A stretch of DNA of 64,000 bases from Myoxocephalus aenaeus (taxonomy: Eukaryota; Chordata; Actinopteri; Perciformes; Cottidae). The stretch is from assembly GCA_038501785.1 (NCBI GenBank), contig JBAMJR010000154.1, forward strand, positions 1,171,001 to 1,235,000, in the 5' to 3' direction. Below are positions 1 through 12,461 of this stretch, in pieces; positions within the stretch are counted from its first letter, which is position 1; each line of letters starts with the position of its first letter. The notes under the pieces are model-generated. The model had not been told where the DNA came from. It did not search any database and was given only the letters and a program-made list of their open reading frames with translations. Position numbers and translations under genes: made by a program.

Positions 1-1798
1 GTTTTCCTACTGCTACTCTGTATCGAGCTTGAAAGCTGTCTCTCAGCAGAGTGCAAAGACTTATTCAAGAAGGGTACTTCATGTGGAAGGAGACATCGCC
101 TAGTTCTGTTTTCATAGGGAACTGGGATAGTGTCCCAAAATATCATCCAGAAGAGAGGAAGTAAAACTCACTGAACGTTTACAGTAACGACAGAAACTCT
201 AAATGGTCAGACAAGATCGGGTCTGTCTCGGTTGGGATCACCCACCTGATAACTGTATTGTGTGCAATGTTGTCTTTTCAACTGCAAATGGCTGGTGTTA
301 ATTTAATATATTTTTAAGGCAATATTTTACTAACTTGAATCTTAACACATCATGTAACCGTGTCTATGATCTGTGTGGCTATTTCATGGACTAATGGCCG
401 TGAATGTGTACACCGATATCTGCACAATTCAGTCCCACTGATTGATTGGGCAGATAATTGTGTACAGTGTATGGTTGTTGGTCCAGACTCAGTCTCGATG
501 TTGACGCTTCTGAACTGTGTGTATATGTGAGGATGCAGCCAGAGCAGGTTCTCCTGGGAGGGTGTCTCTCATGCAGGCCATTAGAGGTGATCAGGAGGAT
601 CTGGATTCAGAGCAGCTGGCTGCAGCCTGATGAACTCTCCCAGAAGAACAGCTTAAGCACGAGTCTCTAATCCTAGAGTCAGAATGAACTGCTACATCAA
701 AGAGCTTTGGAGGGAGGACCATCATATGTTGGTTGGTTACCAATGACTAGTGTTGATATGAATTTTCTTTAGCAAGCTATAACGCACACTGTTTAATGTT
801 TTTATCTCAAGATATCCCCCAACAAGTACAGATACAAGGATATGGAGTAGACAGCCAGTGGGAAGTGGCCAGATTATTATGCCACTATTCCATCAAATAC
901 ATTGATCTTAATTATTGCTTATTTAATGAGTTTGCCCACCCGATAGTAAACATGTAGAACAGAATGTCCGCGGGACGTTGTTTGGTGTAAGACAGGTGGA
1001 GTATTATTTTCCATCCAGTAGTTATTGGACGACACTATTTCAGCAATATCTCTAATATAGCTGACTTCATACATGGTCACATAGTTTAGTAATTAACGTT
1101 ACACAACAGCATTTGCACCGCAATGTGTTTCAAGGCTAAAACATGAGACAATACTTTTGCTGAAAAAGAAAGTTGAAAGTTAAAATTGAGATGATAGCCC
1201 TGGTAACCGGACATCTCCTCCCTCTCCACAACTGAACGTTGTGTGCCTGTAGCAGGTGGGCTCCGGTACTTAAACAAATAGCACGACACACCTGGTAGTC
1301 AGGTGTTTGGCCGATAGCCTGCTCTTATGGAAATGTTGTTCATAAAAGGGAACGCCTCTCTTTTATGGGGCCAAACCAACCAATCAGATGTTATTAGTTA
1401 TTTTGATGTGGCATTTTTATAATTGGTTGAATCAACGAAGACAAAATAACATGCTTCATATTTTTTTTAATTTGGGGCCATTTATTAAGAAAAAAAGCTA
1501 AATATTTGCAGCTTCCATGTTCTCAAATGTAATGATTCGTTCTTATTCGAACAAAACAAGGAATTCAAAAACATCAATTGGAGGAATTGAAAGTTTCTGG
1601 CATCTTTTACACCAGAGGTTTTCACACTCCAGAAGCCAGAATATTCCTTCTTTCACAATGTCAGTACCACTTGAACTGAAGTATGTTCAAAACCAGTTGA
1701 ACAAGTAACACATTTAACAACACAGTACAGTAAACTCTGACGTGAAGTTCCAGACAAAACAATCTCGTCTCTGTGTCTGTTCCCCTTTGACCCTTCAG
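1..1798. other. Intron of osbpl6, no exon recognised
   Basis: This stretch lies upstream of the first osbpl6 exon that I can support. It is probably intron, because that exon begins in the middle of the protein and the pleckstrin-homology part of the gene must lie off the left edge. Short open frames near 458-670 and 1517-1708 lack matching splice sites and family resemblance. I see no RNA gene or clear transposon here. Confidence 0.6.
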
Positions 1799-2476
1799 CA
1801 GGCCAAGCCGAGCAGCTTGCCCTGGCAGCCGGAGGCCCCCAGTGGCAACAGCAACAGCAGCCTGCCGGCCTCCTACAGCAACGGCCAGAGCAAGGTGGTG
1901 GCTTGGCTGCAGGAATCTGAGGAGATGGACAAGTGCGCAGAGGGTAAGTGCAATCTTCTTCCTCGTGCTGGGAACAAATCTGATTTCATAAAGAAGTTAC
2001 TGTCAGTCTTCTGAACCCTGAGAGAAGGATTGATCCCCATTTCGCGACTCACAACACTGAATGTGAATTGAATTTTTTTTTAGAGCTTGCACGATGTCAG
2101 TCCAATCTGACTGATCTAAGCCGGCTATTGCAGAGTTTGGAGATTCTACAAAGGACCCAGTCAGCGCCCAACTTCACAGATATGCAGGTATATAAAGACA
2201 CACAGAAAGACACACACAAAGACTTATTTTTTAAAGTGGCCTTTTTTTTCCAGGGAAGTCACCTTGACTACCTGTCTAGACAGACAGGATTAAGCTGTGC
2301 TCACAGAACACATGCCAACCGATCTGTATCTATTGAATTTAAAGTTTTTAGTATTATAGTTTTGGGCTGAAATGCATTTTTTAAACACCACACATTTAAT
2401 TTACCTCAATAATTTGTTTGCAACTCATCGGTGGGAACGTTGTCCGGTTTTTCCATTTCAGTGCAATGCTTTTGCT

Positions 2477-2507
<31 letters not shown>

Positions 2508-5500
2508 TGTATGTGTTTGTTCTATTCTAACCACTTTTTGCATATTTTGATCCACGTGTGTTACAAAGACCAATTGTGTAGAATTGTCAAAGAAAGAAAA
2601 GCGCTTGAACAGAAGATGGAGAACAAAAAGTGTCGGCAAAGACGCAAAATTCCAGCTTCAGGTACCTAAGTCACACACACATATACTGCACTTAGTAAAT
2701 ATGAGATAGTATGAAGTCTCCTTGTAATCCTTAGCATTTATTTATGACACAATTGATACATATATAGTGGATATATTATTATGTATAGTAGTTATTGTGT
2801 TTATTGAAACAAAAATCCAACAAAGAAATCAATGAAATACAATAAGTGTGTCCAAAAACTCCCTCAGTTCTATGTAGAGAACTATCTATTGAGCTCGTCA
2901 ACAAAATGAAAAAATACTTTTGGACACTACTCGGGTCATTACACTGCTGTTTCCCAATTAAACTGAGCCAGATCAACGTCGACTGGTGGACCGTACATTT
3001 TTGTATTAAATACATATTGTGAGTTTCCTCTCATCGAAATGCTCTGAGTGAATTTAAGTTCTCCTGAGAAGCAGTAATTCAGCGTATATAGCTGAAGCTT
3101 TCATTGTGAAAGGTCAGACTTTTCATGAGGCACTGTGGGATACTTTGAGTCCACTAGATAGGGTATAATCATGCTCACTCTATATTCGGAATGCTCTACA
3201 AAATGGTCAACTCACTATATAGTCGGTAGGGAGTGATTTGGTCCAATATATTTTGCACATAAAGTACAGCAAAGTAATCTTTCAATATGAAAGTGGTTTT
3301 AAAACTTTGGTAGTGGCCAGAGAGACACTGATGTAACGGATCACAGCCACAGGTTTGATTCCTGCATGAGCCTGTATGTCCACCAGCTGAAGTGGTATTG
3401 AACAAGAGTGAAATATAGCATTTATTTTTAATTTTTTTTATTGATCTTTTTGGTTCTTTAAACGGTCTGCACTGCAACTGGCACTCATCAATGTGATCTT
3501 TCATGGCCTAATTTTCCCTTATTTTGCCTAATATATTCATCTGTACGTTCTAAAAAAGACTAAATGTGCTTTTATACACTGTTGCTTTTCTTTTTAACCA
3601 CCTAATATTAAGACATTCTTCTCTCGTGAATAGATTTGCTATCTCCGAATCTAAAAGCTCCTCAATAGTCTTTCGTCCTTAGAGATTTAGTAGATGTAGT
3701 AAGTCAAAGACAGCAGGATTTCCCAAATCCCAAATAACAGAGCTTCTGTCACATCTACAGGACTAAACATTCAGTTGCCTTTGATTTGCTAGTTCTTGGT
3801 GTCTAAAACCCTCATGAATGAGACTCTTCATAAATTTGAACTCAGAGAGAATATTATCAGTAGGTGCAGAAGAATGAGGATGCAGTTATTTTGTTTTGGT
3901 ATTACCCTTTAAAATCATTTCTAGGACAGTAATGAGAACAGCGTCTCACTGCTCCCCAGTGTAACATGTTGGTGTGATAACTGGTATCATTATGGTGTGT
4001 AATTTGGGGTTAGCTGTGCCTTATTGGACCACGGTTCTTGTTCTTCACCGTTGGTTCTGTCAGACAAACGGCACTTTATTGCGCCCGTCAGCTGACTGAC
4101 TGGTCCTCTGTGGTCGTCATCTTTCTCCAGGTCCCTCTGTCTGCCAGCATGTCCCCTGTCCGTCTCCACTCATCCAACCCCAACCTGTGTGCCGAGCTGG
4201 TGGACTTTCCACCCCCTGTTTCCCGGCTGACAGACAGTGTTGAGTGTGCCAGTGACTACATTAAACTTCAGGAGGAATTCTGCACAATTGCCCAAAAAGG
4301 TAGGCAGGCAGGCAACATGCATGGCTGCAGGGTGTTAAGGCCAGATGTGTCCGAGTGTCATATGTAAATAATTGCTTACAACCTAGATCAGATTTTCATA
4401 CATTAGTTTTGCCAGTTGTTTCTGTTGGTTATGATGCCATTGTACTTATGAAGTTAATTTCTGAGATCGTTGAACAATAAAAACAAGTCAGACAGGAAAG
4501 AAAACAATCACACAATTCATTCATTATCAGTTTTACCTCCAAATATGAACTGCTTGTTCACAACCTGTCCACTCACGACTTTTTAAATTTATGTCGTCGT
4601 TTTCCCAGATACCAGCAATTAACATTTTATTGTCACATATAGAATCAATGGCCAAAGCTAAAGTCTATACACTTTTTTTTCACATTATAATTTACTAATG
4701 TAAAATGTTGGTAATTTTACCTGTAATAGAAATCACTTGAAAAGTTTATTTTGGTGAACCAAGACTAACTCGATGTGTTACTGGGTTTATTCAATATAAC
4801 TATGCTTATAATAATCATAATAATCATAATAATAAAAATGTTTTATTTATTGAGCACTTTTCAAGATACTCAAAGATGCATTACTATTTAATTTTTTTTT
4901 AAAGCCTAGAAAACTAAAACACAATACAGTAGAATAGTATTTGTTTATCAAACATCAAAAGTATATGGAAGGCCATTTCCGTCAGTAAAAGAAAAAAAAT
5001 GATGAGATAAAGTCATAATTATCCGATAGAAAGTCATAATTATGAGATAAAAAGTCATAATTATGACTTTTTATCTCATAATTATGACTTTATCTCATAA
5101 TTATGACTTTCTATATCATAACTTCGACTTTTTATCTCATAATTATGACTTCTATCCCATAATTTTGTTTCTTTTACTGGCGGAATGGGCTTCCATAACA
5201 GCATGTGTGTTGAGGATAATGTTTTTCTTTTTGAGGATTGTGACAATGCAACGGAGAATAACTTCTATATGAAGCTGTTTTAATTTGATCCTGTCTCTGT
5301 GCAGTCCACTCCCTGCTGAAGTCGGCCTTCAACACAGTAGCCATAGAGAAAGAAAAGATCAAACAGATTCTGTCTGACCAGGAGCAGTCAGACCAATCAG
5401 CCCAGATCAACTCTCTCAGGAAGTCTTTGTCACAGGTAATAGACCATCTTCAACCATTACCTATGATTTCTCTTTTTTTCTCCCATTAGTTATTCTGAGC

Positions 5501-8500
5501 CGTTTGTCTCACATATTTGGCCTCTTCACATTCATAAAGCATGAATAGTATGATGCTGTGTTAACAGGACATTACTGGGGAAATAACTGCAATAATCTGA
5601 GCCATGTATCTTTCTACACTATTCTACAACTATACTATTCTGTAGTTGTCACGTTATGAGATACTCTCACAATGACGGTGTGTCAGATGAAACACACAAG
5701 CTACAGTTTATTGCAGCAGTCACTGTAATCACAATTGAAAAAGATGACGTGCAGAGATGAGAGCACAAGCAAGTGAATAGTGAAAGTTCAATCATCTTTT
5801 CCCATATTAATTGAGAGAGAAAGATGTGCTGTGCAGTTCATTAACTCGCCTCCTTGGGGCTGTCTCTCTACCCCAGTGATTTAATTGGACTGTTCCTCTG
5901 CTAACAATCGACATCATTTCAGTGAAATGTTTCTTCTGCTTTATCTCCACTTTGTTCCTAATTGGATAGTTGCGTGACAATGTTGTTGGAGGCTGGAGGT
6001 CAGGTTTTTGTGGCAGAGCTCTGTGGGAAGGATTCAGGGTCATGACAGCGACAGCTGCTGATGTCAGCTGTTTTAATCTCTCCGGGGTTCGTCACTGAGT
6101 TAATTTAGTCTGTTTGATGTTTTATTTCACATGTACACATTTACTTAAAGTGGCTATAATCAATATGTTTATTTGAAATCCTATGAAGAGATAATTATCA
6201 CCTCATTCTGCAGCTCCCCTCAGCTCTACTCATTGTTTTGGTGTCTGTTTTAAATAAAAATATATGAATAAGTTCAGATATTTCTTTAGTCTATCTTGAA
6301 TATTCACATGTCCATATGCATGTTTAGAGAGTAATTTGTCCATTGTGAGCATTCCTCCTGTTAAAACTGGCCTTGAAGAGACATCCTCTAAAAGATGACA
6401 GAAAAAAAGAAAACAACCTGTCCTCGTTCTAAGCAATGATCTATTTCAAAGTTGGGCTTGAGCGGTCTTGAATTTGTCAAAGAAGTGGTATCCTTGTCCT
6501 GGCACCAAGAAAACACTGATCATGAAATCACAAAGAGAACATTTCCTACTAAATGACCGGAACTTTGGAAGATATTCGCTTCGACTTCTGAGCCGTCCTA
6601 TTAGCTGAAAGTAACCTGTGAAGACTGGCTTTTGACCGCCATCTTTTACAGAGTAGTAGCTTTAGTAAGGGATCGCTTCATTGCCAGTATGGAGAGGAGG
6701 AATGTCAACAACTTCTCATGGAAGAGAATTGAGATATTCTTGACGAAAGATCCAAACCAATCTTTTTTTCTCCTCTTTTTCTTTTTTTTACAATTTTCTT
6801 TTTTATTATAAGCCTTTAAAAGTCCAGTGCATCAGACACTATATCTTCCCTCCACCCCTGCCCGACAGTATCAGACAAAACAGTATCAGACAAACTACAA
6901 AGCAAGTGGAAAATAAACCACACTTGTATTATTTACTTTTATTATTATTCAGGCCCTGTCCCAAAATGCAGAACTTCGAACCCGACTCAATCGCATTCAC
7001 TCTGAATCTGTCCTGACCGAACAAGTTGTCAGTGTGAAGATCATCTCCACGCCTGATGAGGTAGGTCTCTGTGGTCAATCTGTCACCAACAGAGCAAATT
7101 TCTGACTCTTACATTGCTAAAACAATGAGGCTTTCCAGGCTGACCGGGTAGTTGGAGTGTTTGCATTCATCAGTTGCATTATTGATTCCTGTGCTTATAG
7201 ACTGATGGTTTTTCCAGTGCACCCTGGCAGGTAAGCTTTAAGGATCATTACTCTATGCACAACCTGACATCAAGGTTAATGAAAAAAAATGACTAATTAG
7301 AAACGGATGGGAGCTTGCCCTCAGGCAAGGATACATATGCTGCGAAATGAACCCGGTGTTGTCTTCTGGTGGTGTTTGTGTTTGTTCAGGTCTGTTTGGG
7401 TTCTTAAACGTGTCATCATAGCAAGGCACAGTGAACATCTCGTGTGTTTGCTTGTGTTTTTCCTGCAGGCTGGAGAACAGATGGGGATCCCTCTGACTCA
7501 GCAGGCCTCTAATGAGAGTCGACTTTCCATGTCGGAGTCTGTGTCTGAGTTCTTTGATGCCCAGGAAGTGCTTCTGTCAGCCAGCTCGTCAGAGAATGAG
7601 GTATAAGAGAGTTGAGACGGAGTGTTTAAGAAAGGACACGGCAGTTTGGACCGTAAGCGGCGGGTTGTAGAGGAAGGAAGGGGTTGAACTAGCCCTGCTG
7701 CTGGGAAGCCAGATAAAACGTCACTGCGATGGCGATGTGTGGAGCTGGAGTTAGTCAGCATTTACTGAGAGCAGCATGAAAAGCAGAGATAGCATATAAC
7801 AACAACTCAAATAAAAGCCAGGCACACAGGAGGACGTCTGTTCAATCTGCCCCGAGGCGTCATCCCTTAGTTGTGTCACAAAATCATAACACTCCTCTCC
7901 TGTCTGTTCCTCTTGATCTGTATCTTCTGTCTTTGTTCAAAAAGGCAGTTTGTACCATCACTTCACACTCCTGCGAACAAATTGATCCAAATATATGTGG
8001 CCTCTGAAGAGCCATTAAGCATCGTAGCTCCTCGGGCATACGTTGAGCCGTGTTGACGTATTACTCCCCAAGGAAAATTCATCAACCCTCCCATCATCCA
8101 GCTCCAACATTGGTCCCATACAGACCAGTGTTAGCTATTACAACAAGTTGTAGTTACTACAATATGCTCCACTTTGGCAGCGTCAATGGCCGCATTGTGT
8201 TTGCTATATATAAAGTATGAAAATGCTGCAGCGCCTCCTCTTGTGATTACTGCAGTGGGACAGATAGCCGACGACTGCTGCAGTTTGTTAGCCACTGGCA
8301 AAACTGCTACGCCGGCCTGATCAGAGTTTTTGTTGTACTCTACCGCACTGACTCACTCCGCTCTGTACCTGTTCCCCTCGCAGGGCTCAGACGATGAGTC
8401 ATATGTCAGCGATGTGAGTGATAACATTTCAGAGGACAACGCCAGTGTGACCGATAACGTCTCCAGACAAAGTAGGTCCAATCCTGCACTCATGAGCACC

Positions 8501-11500
8501 AAGCATCCACGATTTCCTCGTTAGAAATGAATGGAGCGGGATCCCAGTCGGTGGATCAGCCGTGCTTCCTTTTCAACATCCACGCACACAGACACATCTG
8601 GCAGGATAATTTATCAATGTTGCAGAGGCAATTGACTTTGCAGCGTTGCTCTGTGCCAAGGGCTTCTCTGACACTTTATGAAAACTAACTTTGTAACAAG
8701 GGATGGGATCTCATCATCTTTGTCACATACCACACAGCAATATATATTATCTCATGAAGCACTGTGAAAGTTGGGTAATTTTAGAGGGATTTAGATATAG
8801 AAATGCAACAAAAATGTGAAATGTTCTACACATTTCTACGTAGACCCACTGCCATTTTAACACATTTGATGTTGTAAACCCGACAGCAACCACAGCAAAA
8901 GTGATGTGTCCCAGTTAGTTGACAGCAAATAAAATAAAATCCTGGCTTCTCACCAGAAATAAAGAGGCATGACCTCATCACACATGTTTTAGCCTCCACT
9001 TACAGTGTGTTTCTGGATGTTTTAGATCTTGTTGATCACTTTAAAAGATGGTCCTTTGCTATATTTCTGTCGTTTTCATGCCATACAAGCCTGTACAAGA
9101 CCTTTCCAGACACTATAGTGCACCAGGCGAACCAGAGGGCACAGAACCTTACCTTTTGATTGTCCCAAAGCTTTGAACATCCTACTCGTGAGAATGAGGC
9201 CGACTGATTCAAATTCAACTTTCTCTTTTTAAAACATAGATTTATGGTCGAACTCAACCTCATTTTACTTAGATTATATATGTATTTAATTTTCTGATGT
9301 TAATTACTATTGGTTTACCTACTTTATTCAGGTCCAGTTCATGTCTACTGTTTAAATCTGCAATTCATAATTTCTTAATCTGATGATTATTTCTTCAATT
9401 ATTCACTAATCATTTAGTCTACAAAATGTCAGTCACAGATTTCCCAGATGATGTCTTTAAATGAGTTTGACATTTTCTTATTTCTATAGATACATTAAGG
9501 GACTCGTTGCTGCAGCTCTCTTATTGTTTTCAATTTGATTTTATATAAAATGCTGTGATTTGTTGATTTAAACATGCTGCACCTTATGCTTTATAAAGGA
9601 AGATCATGATTGTATCATTAAGACCATGTTACAGAGGAGAGCAGAGACGGTCAGGGTTCATGTTGGACCGATTGTTAGTGAGGTGCTATTCTTCTTCATC
9701 CCAGTGGCCAACGGAGACTTTGCTGGCAGTGCCTTCCGTAACGGCCGGCGAAGCTGCCTTCCGGCGCCATGTCCCGACACCAGCAACATTAACCTCTGGA
9801 ACATCTTGAGGAACAACATTGGCAAGGACCTGTCCAAAGTGTCCATGCCCGTGGAGCTCAACGAGCCCCTCAACACCTTGCAGCGTATGTGCGAAGAGCT
9901 GGAGTACAGCGAGCTGCTGGACAAAGCTGCTGAGACCGAGGATCCCTTTGAGCGCATGGTAAAGAAGCCGTCAGTCACAAGCACTCAAATCAAATGTTCA
10001 TCCGGTTAGGCGTAAGAACGTGATGACACCTTCATTGCTGTTCATAATGTAATTCAATGTGTTGGTGTTTTTAAATTCCTGCTGTGTCCATCATACCTGT
10101 ATTTGTTTATGTATGAGGTGACATTGTCAGTCACAACCAACACAAATAGTCTCACTCAGACGCCCGCCTGCGAGGGGGTGATGTGCTCTGATGCAGCTGT
10201 CGACCTTGCATCCTCCTATTTTAATCTGTCTCCTGTCCTTTTGATAGCGGCCAGTGCATGCTAATGTTTGGCTTATTCGCGACGAAGCCTTTTAATACCA
10301 AGCGACTAATCCCCTCTTGTTTATATTGTCTGTGTTGCTCTGACTCTCTGACAGGTTGTCGTCGCTGCTTTTGCCGTCTCCGGCTACTCATCCACTTACT
10401 ACAGAGCAGGAAGTAAGCCATTCAACCCGCTACTCGGAGAGAGTTATGAATGTATTCGGGAAGACAAGGGCTTCTGTTTTTTCTCCGAACAGGTATGTTT
10501 TTTTTGTTTGGCGAATGAAATGTTTTTAGATACAACGTACATTTTAAATAGAAACATTATCTTGGATATATCGGTGATGGCAACAATAAACTGATTTAAA
10601 ATTTGGTGGTTCTCACGAAACACCTTTTTGGGTACAACTCAAGAATTAACATTCTAATTTTGACAATTTCACACAAATGATGAAGCGATGACGTTTTGAA
10701 CAGACATGGACGTAAACTGCAACTTGACTGCTTGGCGGAGGCGGTAATTCTAGTTTGATCTTGTGTCACAGGTGAGCCACCATCCTCCCATCTCTGCCTG
10801 CCACTGTGAGTCGAAGAACTTCACCTTCTGGCAAGGTAAGTTACATCCCTAATTAGTGAGGGGTGATCTTCACGGGGACTGTGCCTTAGGAGCTCAGCCT
10901 TCCCGTCTCATTTTGCCCTTTTCATATCCAGCTGAATCTTTACTGATTTTAAAATTGCTTTTTATTTCAAACATTTTGAAAATAAATGCTATAATTTGAG
11001 TGATCAATTCATTGTTTTTTTTTTATTTCTTATGTTGTTTACCTTGCCTTTCAGATGTGAGATGGAAAAACAAGTTCTGGGGGAAATCGATGGAGATATT
11101 ACCAATCGGGACTGTGAATCTTATGATTCCCAGGTATCTTTGATCCAGCAGCTTTGAGTAATGTTTAAAACCAAATCCACAGATTCATTTCTACAATCAA
11201 GGCTGTTATTGTAAATTCATAGGTTTGGAGATCAATATGAATGGAACAAAGTCACCACCTGTGTGCACAACATCCTCAGTGGACAACGGTGGATCGAACA
11301 CTACGGGGAGATCACCATCAGAAACACAAAGAGCAGCGCTTGCCTCTGCAAACTTACTTTCGTCAAGGTAAAACTCCTTCAGCAATCATTGTTAGGAAGT
11401 GATTAAAAAGCAGTGCATTCTCAACATGTTTGTCTTTCAGGGAAACTACTGGAGTTCTAATGTGAATGAGGTTCAAGGATTTGTGATGGATCAAGAAGGG

Positions 11501-12461
11501 AAAGTGATCCACAGGCTTTTTGGAAAATGGCACGAGGGCCTTTACTGTGGTGTCCCGCCCTCTGCCAAATGCATCTGGAGGCCAGGTAGGCACTGGGTCT
11601 TTGGACTTCACCCTCTGACTGGTGTTACTGGTCACTTAAGGTCCACTGGAACTTTTTTGACTGTTTTTTTCCCTTGTGACATTTCAGTGGATCGGGTAGG
11701 AAAGTTAACAACAATTAGAATTGATTTTTAAGATACTTGCTTTCCGTTCTTTCCTCTCCTTGTCAGGCTCCATGCCGACAGATTATGAGCTGTATTACGG
11801 CTTCACCAGGTTTGCCATTGAATTGAATGAACTTTGCCCCGAGTTGAAAGATGTTCTGCCCCGAACAGACGCCCGATTCAGGCCTGATCAAAGGTACAGC
11901 ATCACATCCTCTGCCGCTACCGAATGCAACATAAAATGCCATTGATTTCCCAAAAATGTTTATTATTCTGAGGAGTTAATCTCGTATTTGTCTGAGTGCA
12001 GACTGAGATGTTTCGCTTCACAAAATGAGTGAACGCTTGAGTTTTGTAAACGCATGTGTTGTTGCCGTTCTTTGTGCAACCATCTGATGTTTGGGTCACG
12101 CAGGCATCTGGAAGAGGGGAACTTGGAGATGGCGTCCTCAGACAAGCAGCGCATTGAGGACCTGCAGAGAGTCCGGAGAAAGTGCAACGATGACAGCAAC
12201 ATCAAGCTGGAACCACGCTTCTTCAAGTAAGCACAGTACTAGGAAACAGATGCATACAACTCAAAGACGTGTATACGCATTCTTATTGAATGAAATATTC
12301 TCCTCATCACTTTCAATTACAACTGTCACTTCTCCATCTTTCCTTCCAGGAAAGTGGTTGATGCCAATCACAGGGAGAGGTGGGTCTCCAACAACACGTA
12401 CTGGGAACTCCGCAAAAACCCCGGCTTCATCAATATGGAATCTACAATGAACCTGTGGTAG
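1799..12461 (+). CDS. osbpl6: Oxysterol-binding protein-like 6 (ORP6), 3' part, 17 exons
   Basis: ORP6 is a lipid-transfer protein working at contacts between the endoplasmic reticulum and other membranes. Its C-terminal ligand domain carries sterol or phosphoinositide. The window holds 718 codons: linker, FFAT motif and the complete ligand domain, ending in ESTMNLW at the stop (12459-12461). Exons: 1799-1943, 2084-2187, 2569-2661, 4131-4299, 5305-5435, 6953-7060, 7469-7600, 8384-8471, 9705-9958, 10355-10492, 10772-10835, 11055-11133, 11223-11367, 11441-11585, 11767-11893, 12104-12226 and 12350-12461. All are bounded by AG and GT and the phases join without a stop. From memory the protein follows human OSBPL6 more closely than OSBPL3 or OSBPL7, and the tail-to-tail prkra neighbour is the human OSBPL6 arrangement. 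The start codon and PH domain lie outside the window. Confidence 0.95.
2476..2508 (+). repeat. (TTTA)n microsatellite
   Basis: About eight uninterrupted TTTA units lie in the osbpl6 intron just before the 2569-2661 exon. It is a simple repeat with no coding content. Confidence 0.95.
4966..5195. mobile_element. 230-bp MITE with palindromic internal array
   Basis: The two ends are inverted copies of each other over about 28 bases with a few mismatches (4966-4992 against 5169-5195; the outer core is TGGAAGSCCATTYCG). They are flanked by TA on both sides (4964-4965 and 5196-5197). The interior is an array of degenerate AAGTCATAATTATGAGATAA units in both orientations, so it is almost wholly self-complementary. 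It has no coding capacity. The ends plus TA duplication suggest a non-autonomous DNA transposon moved by a Tc1/mariner-like transposase. The family name is not certain. It sits in the osbpl6 intron before the 5305-5435 exon. Confidence 0.8.
9705..12461 (+). other. osbpl6: osbpl6 lipid-binding (ORD) domain exons
   Basis: Exons from 9705 on encode the oxysterol-related domain. It begins near SNINLWNILRNNIGKDLSKV, the lid region, and contains the family signature EQVSHHPPISA, split across the 10355-10492 and 10772-10835 exons. The paired His residues contact the phosphoinositide headgroup in ORP structures. Downstream are the conserved stretches KFWGKSMEI, LFGKWHEGLYCG and FTRFAIELNEL. The domain looks intact, so a working transfer protein is expected. 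Confidence 0.93.

Larger units (their letters stand above)
1799..8471 (+). other. osbpl6: osbpl6 linker exons with FFAT motif
   Basis: The first eight exons encode the low-complexity and coiled linker between the PH and ligand domains. The 7469-7600 exon carries SVSEFFDAQEVLLSASSSEN. Its EFFDAQE core fits the FFAT consensus (E-F-F-D-A-x-E) bound by the ER proteins VAPA and VAPB, with serines before it and acidic residues nearby. The following exon is rich in Ser and Asp. The first exon begins at a tandem CAGCAG acceptor (1796-1801), so a single Gln may be optional. Confidence 0.85.

Noticed and set aside
458..670. 70-aa open frame at the left edge as a possible osbpl6 exon
   Set aside because: An AG precedes part of it, but no in-phase donor follows and the sequence does not resemble the ORP6 linker.
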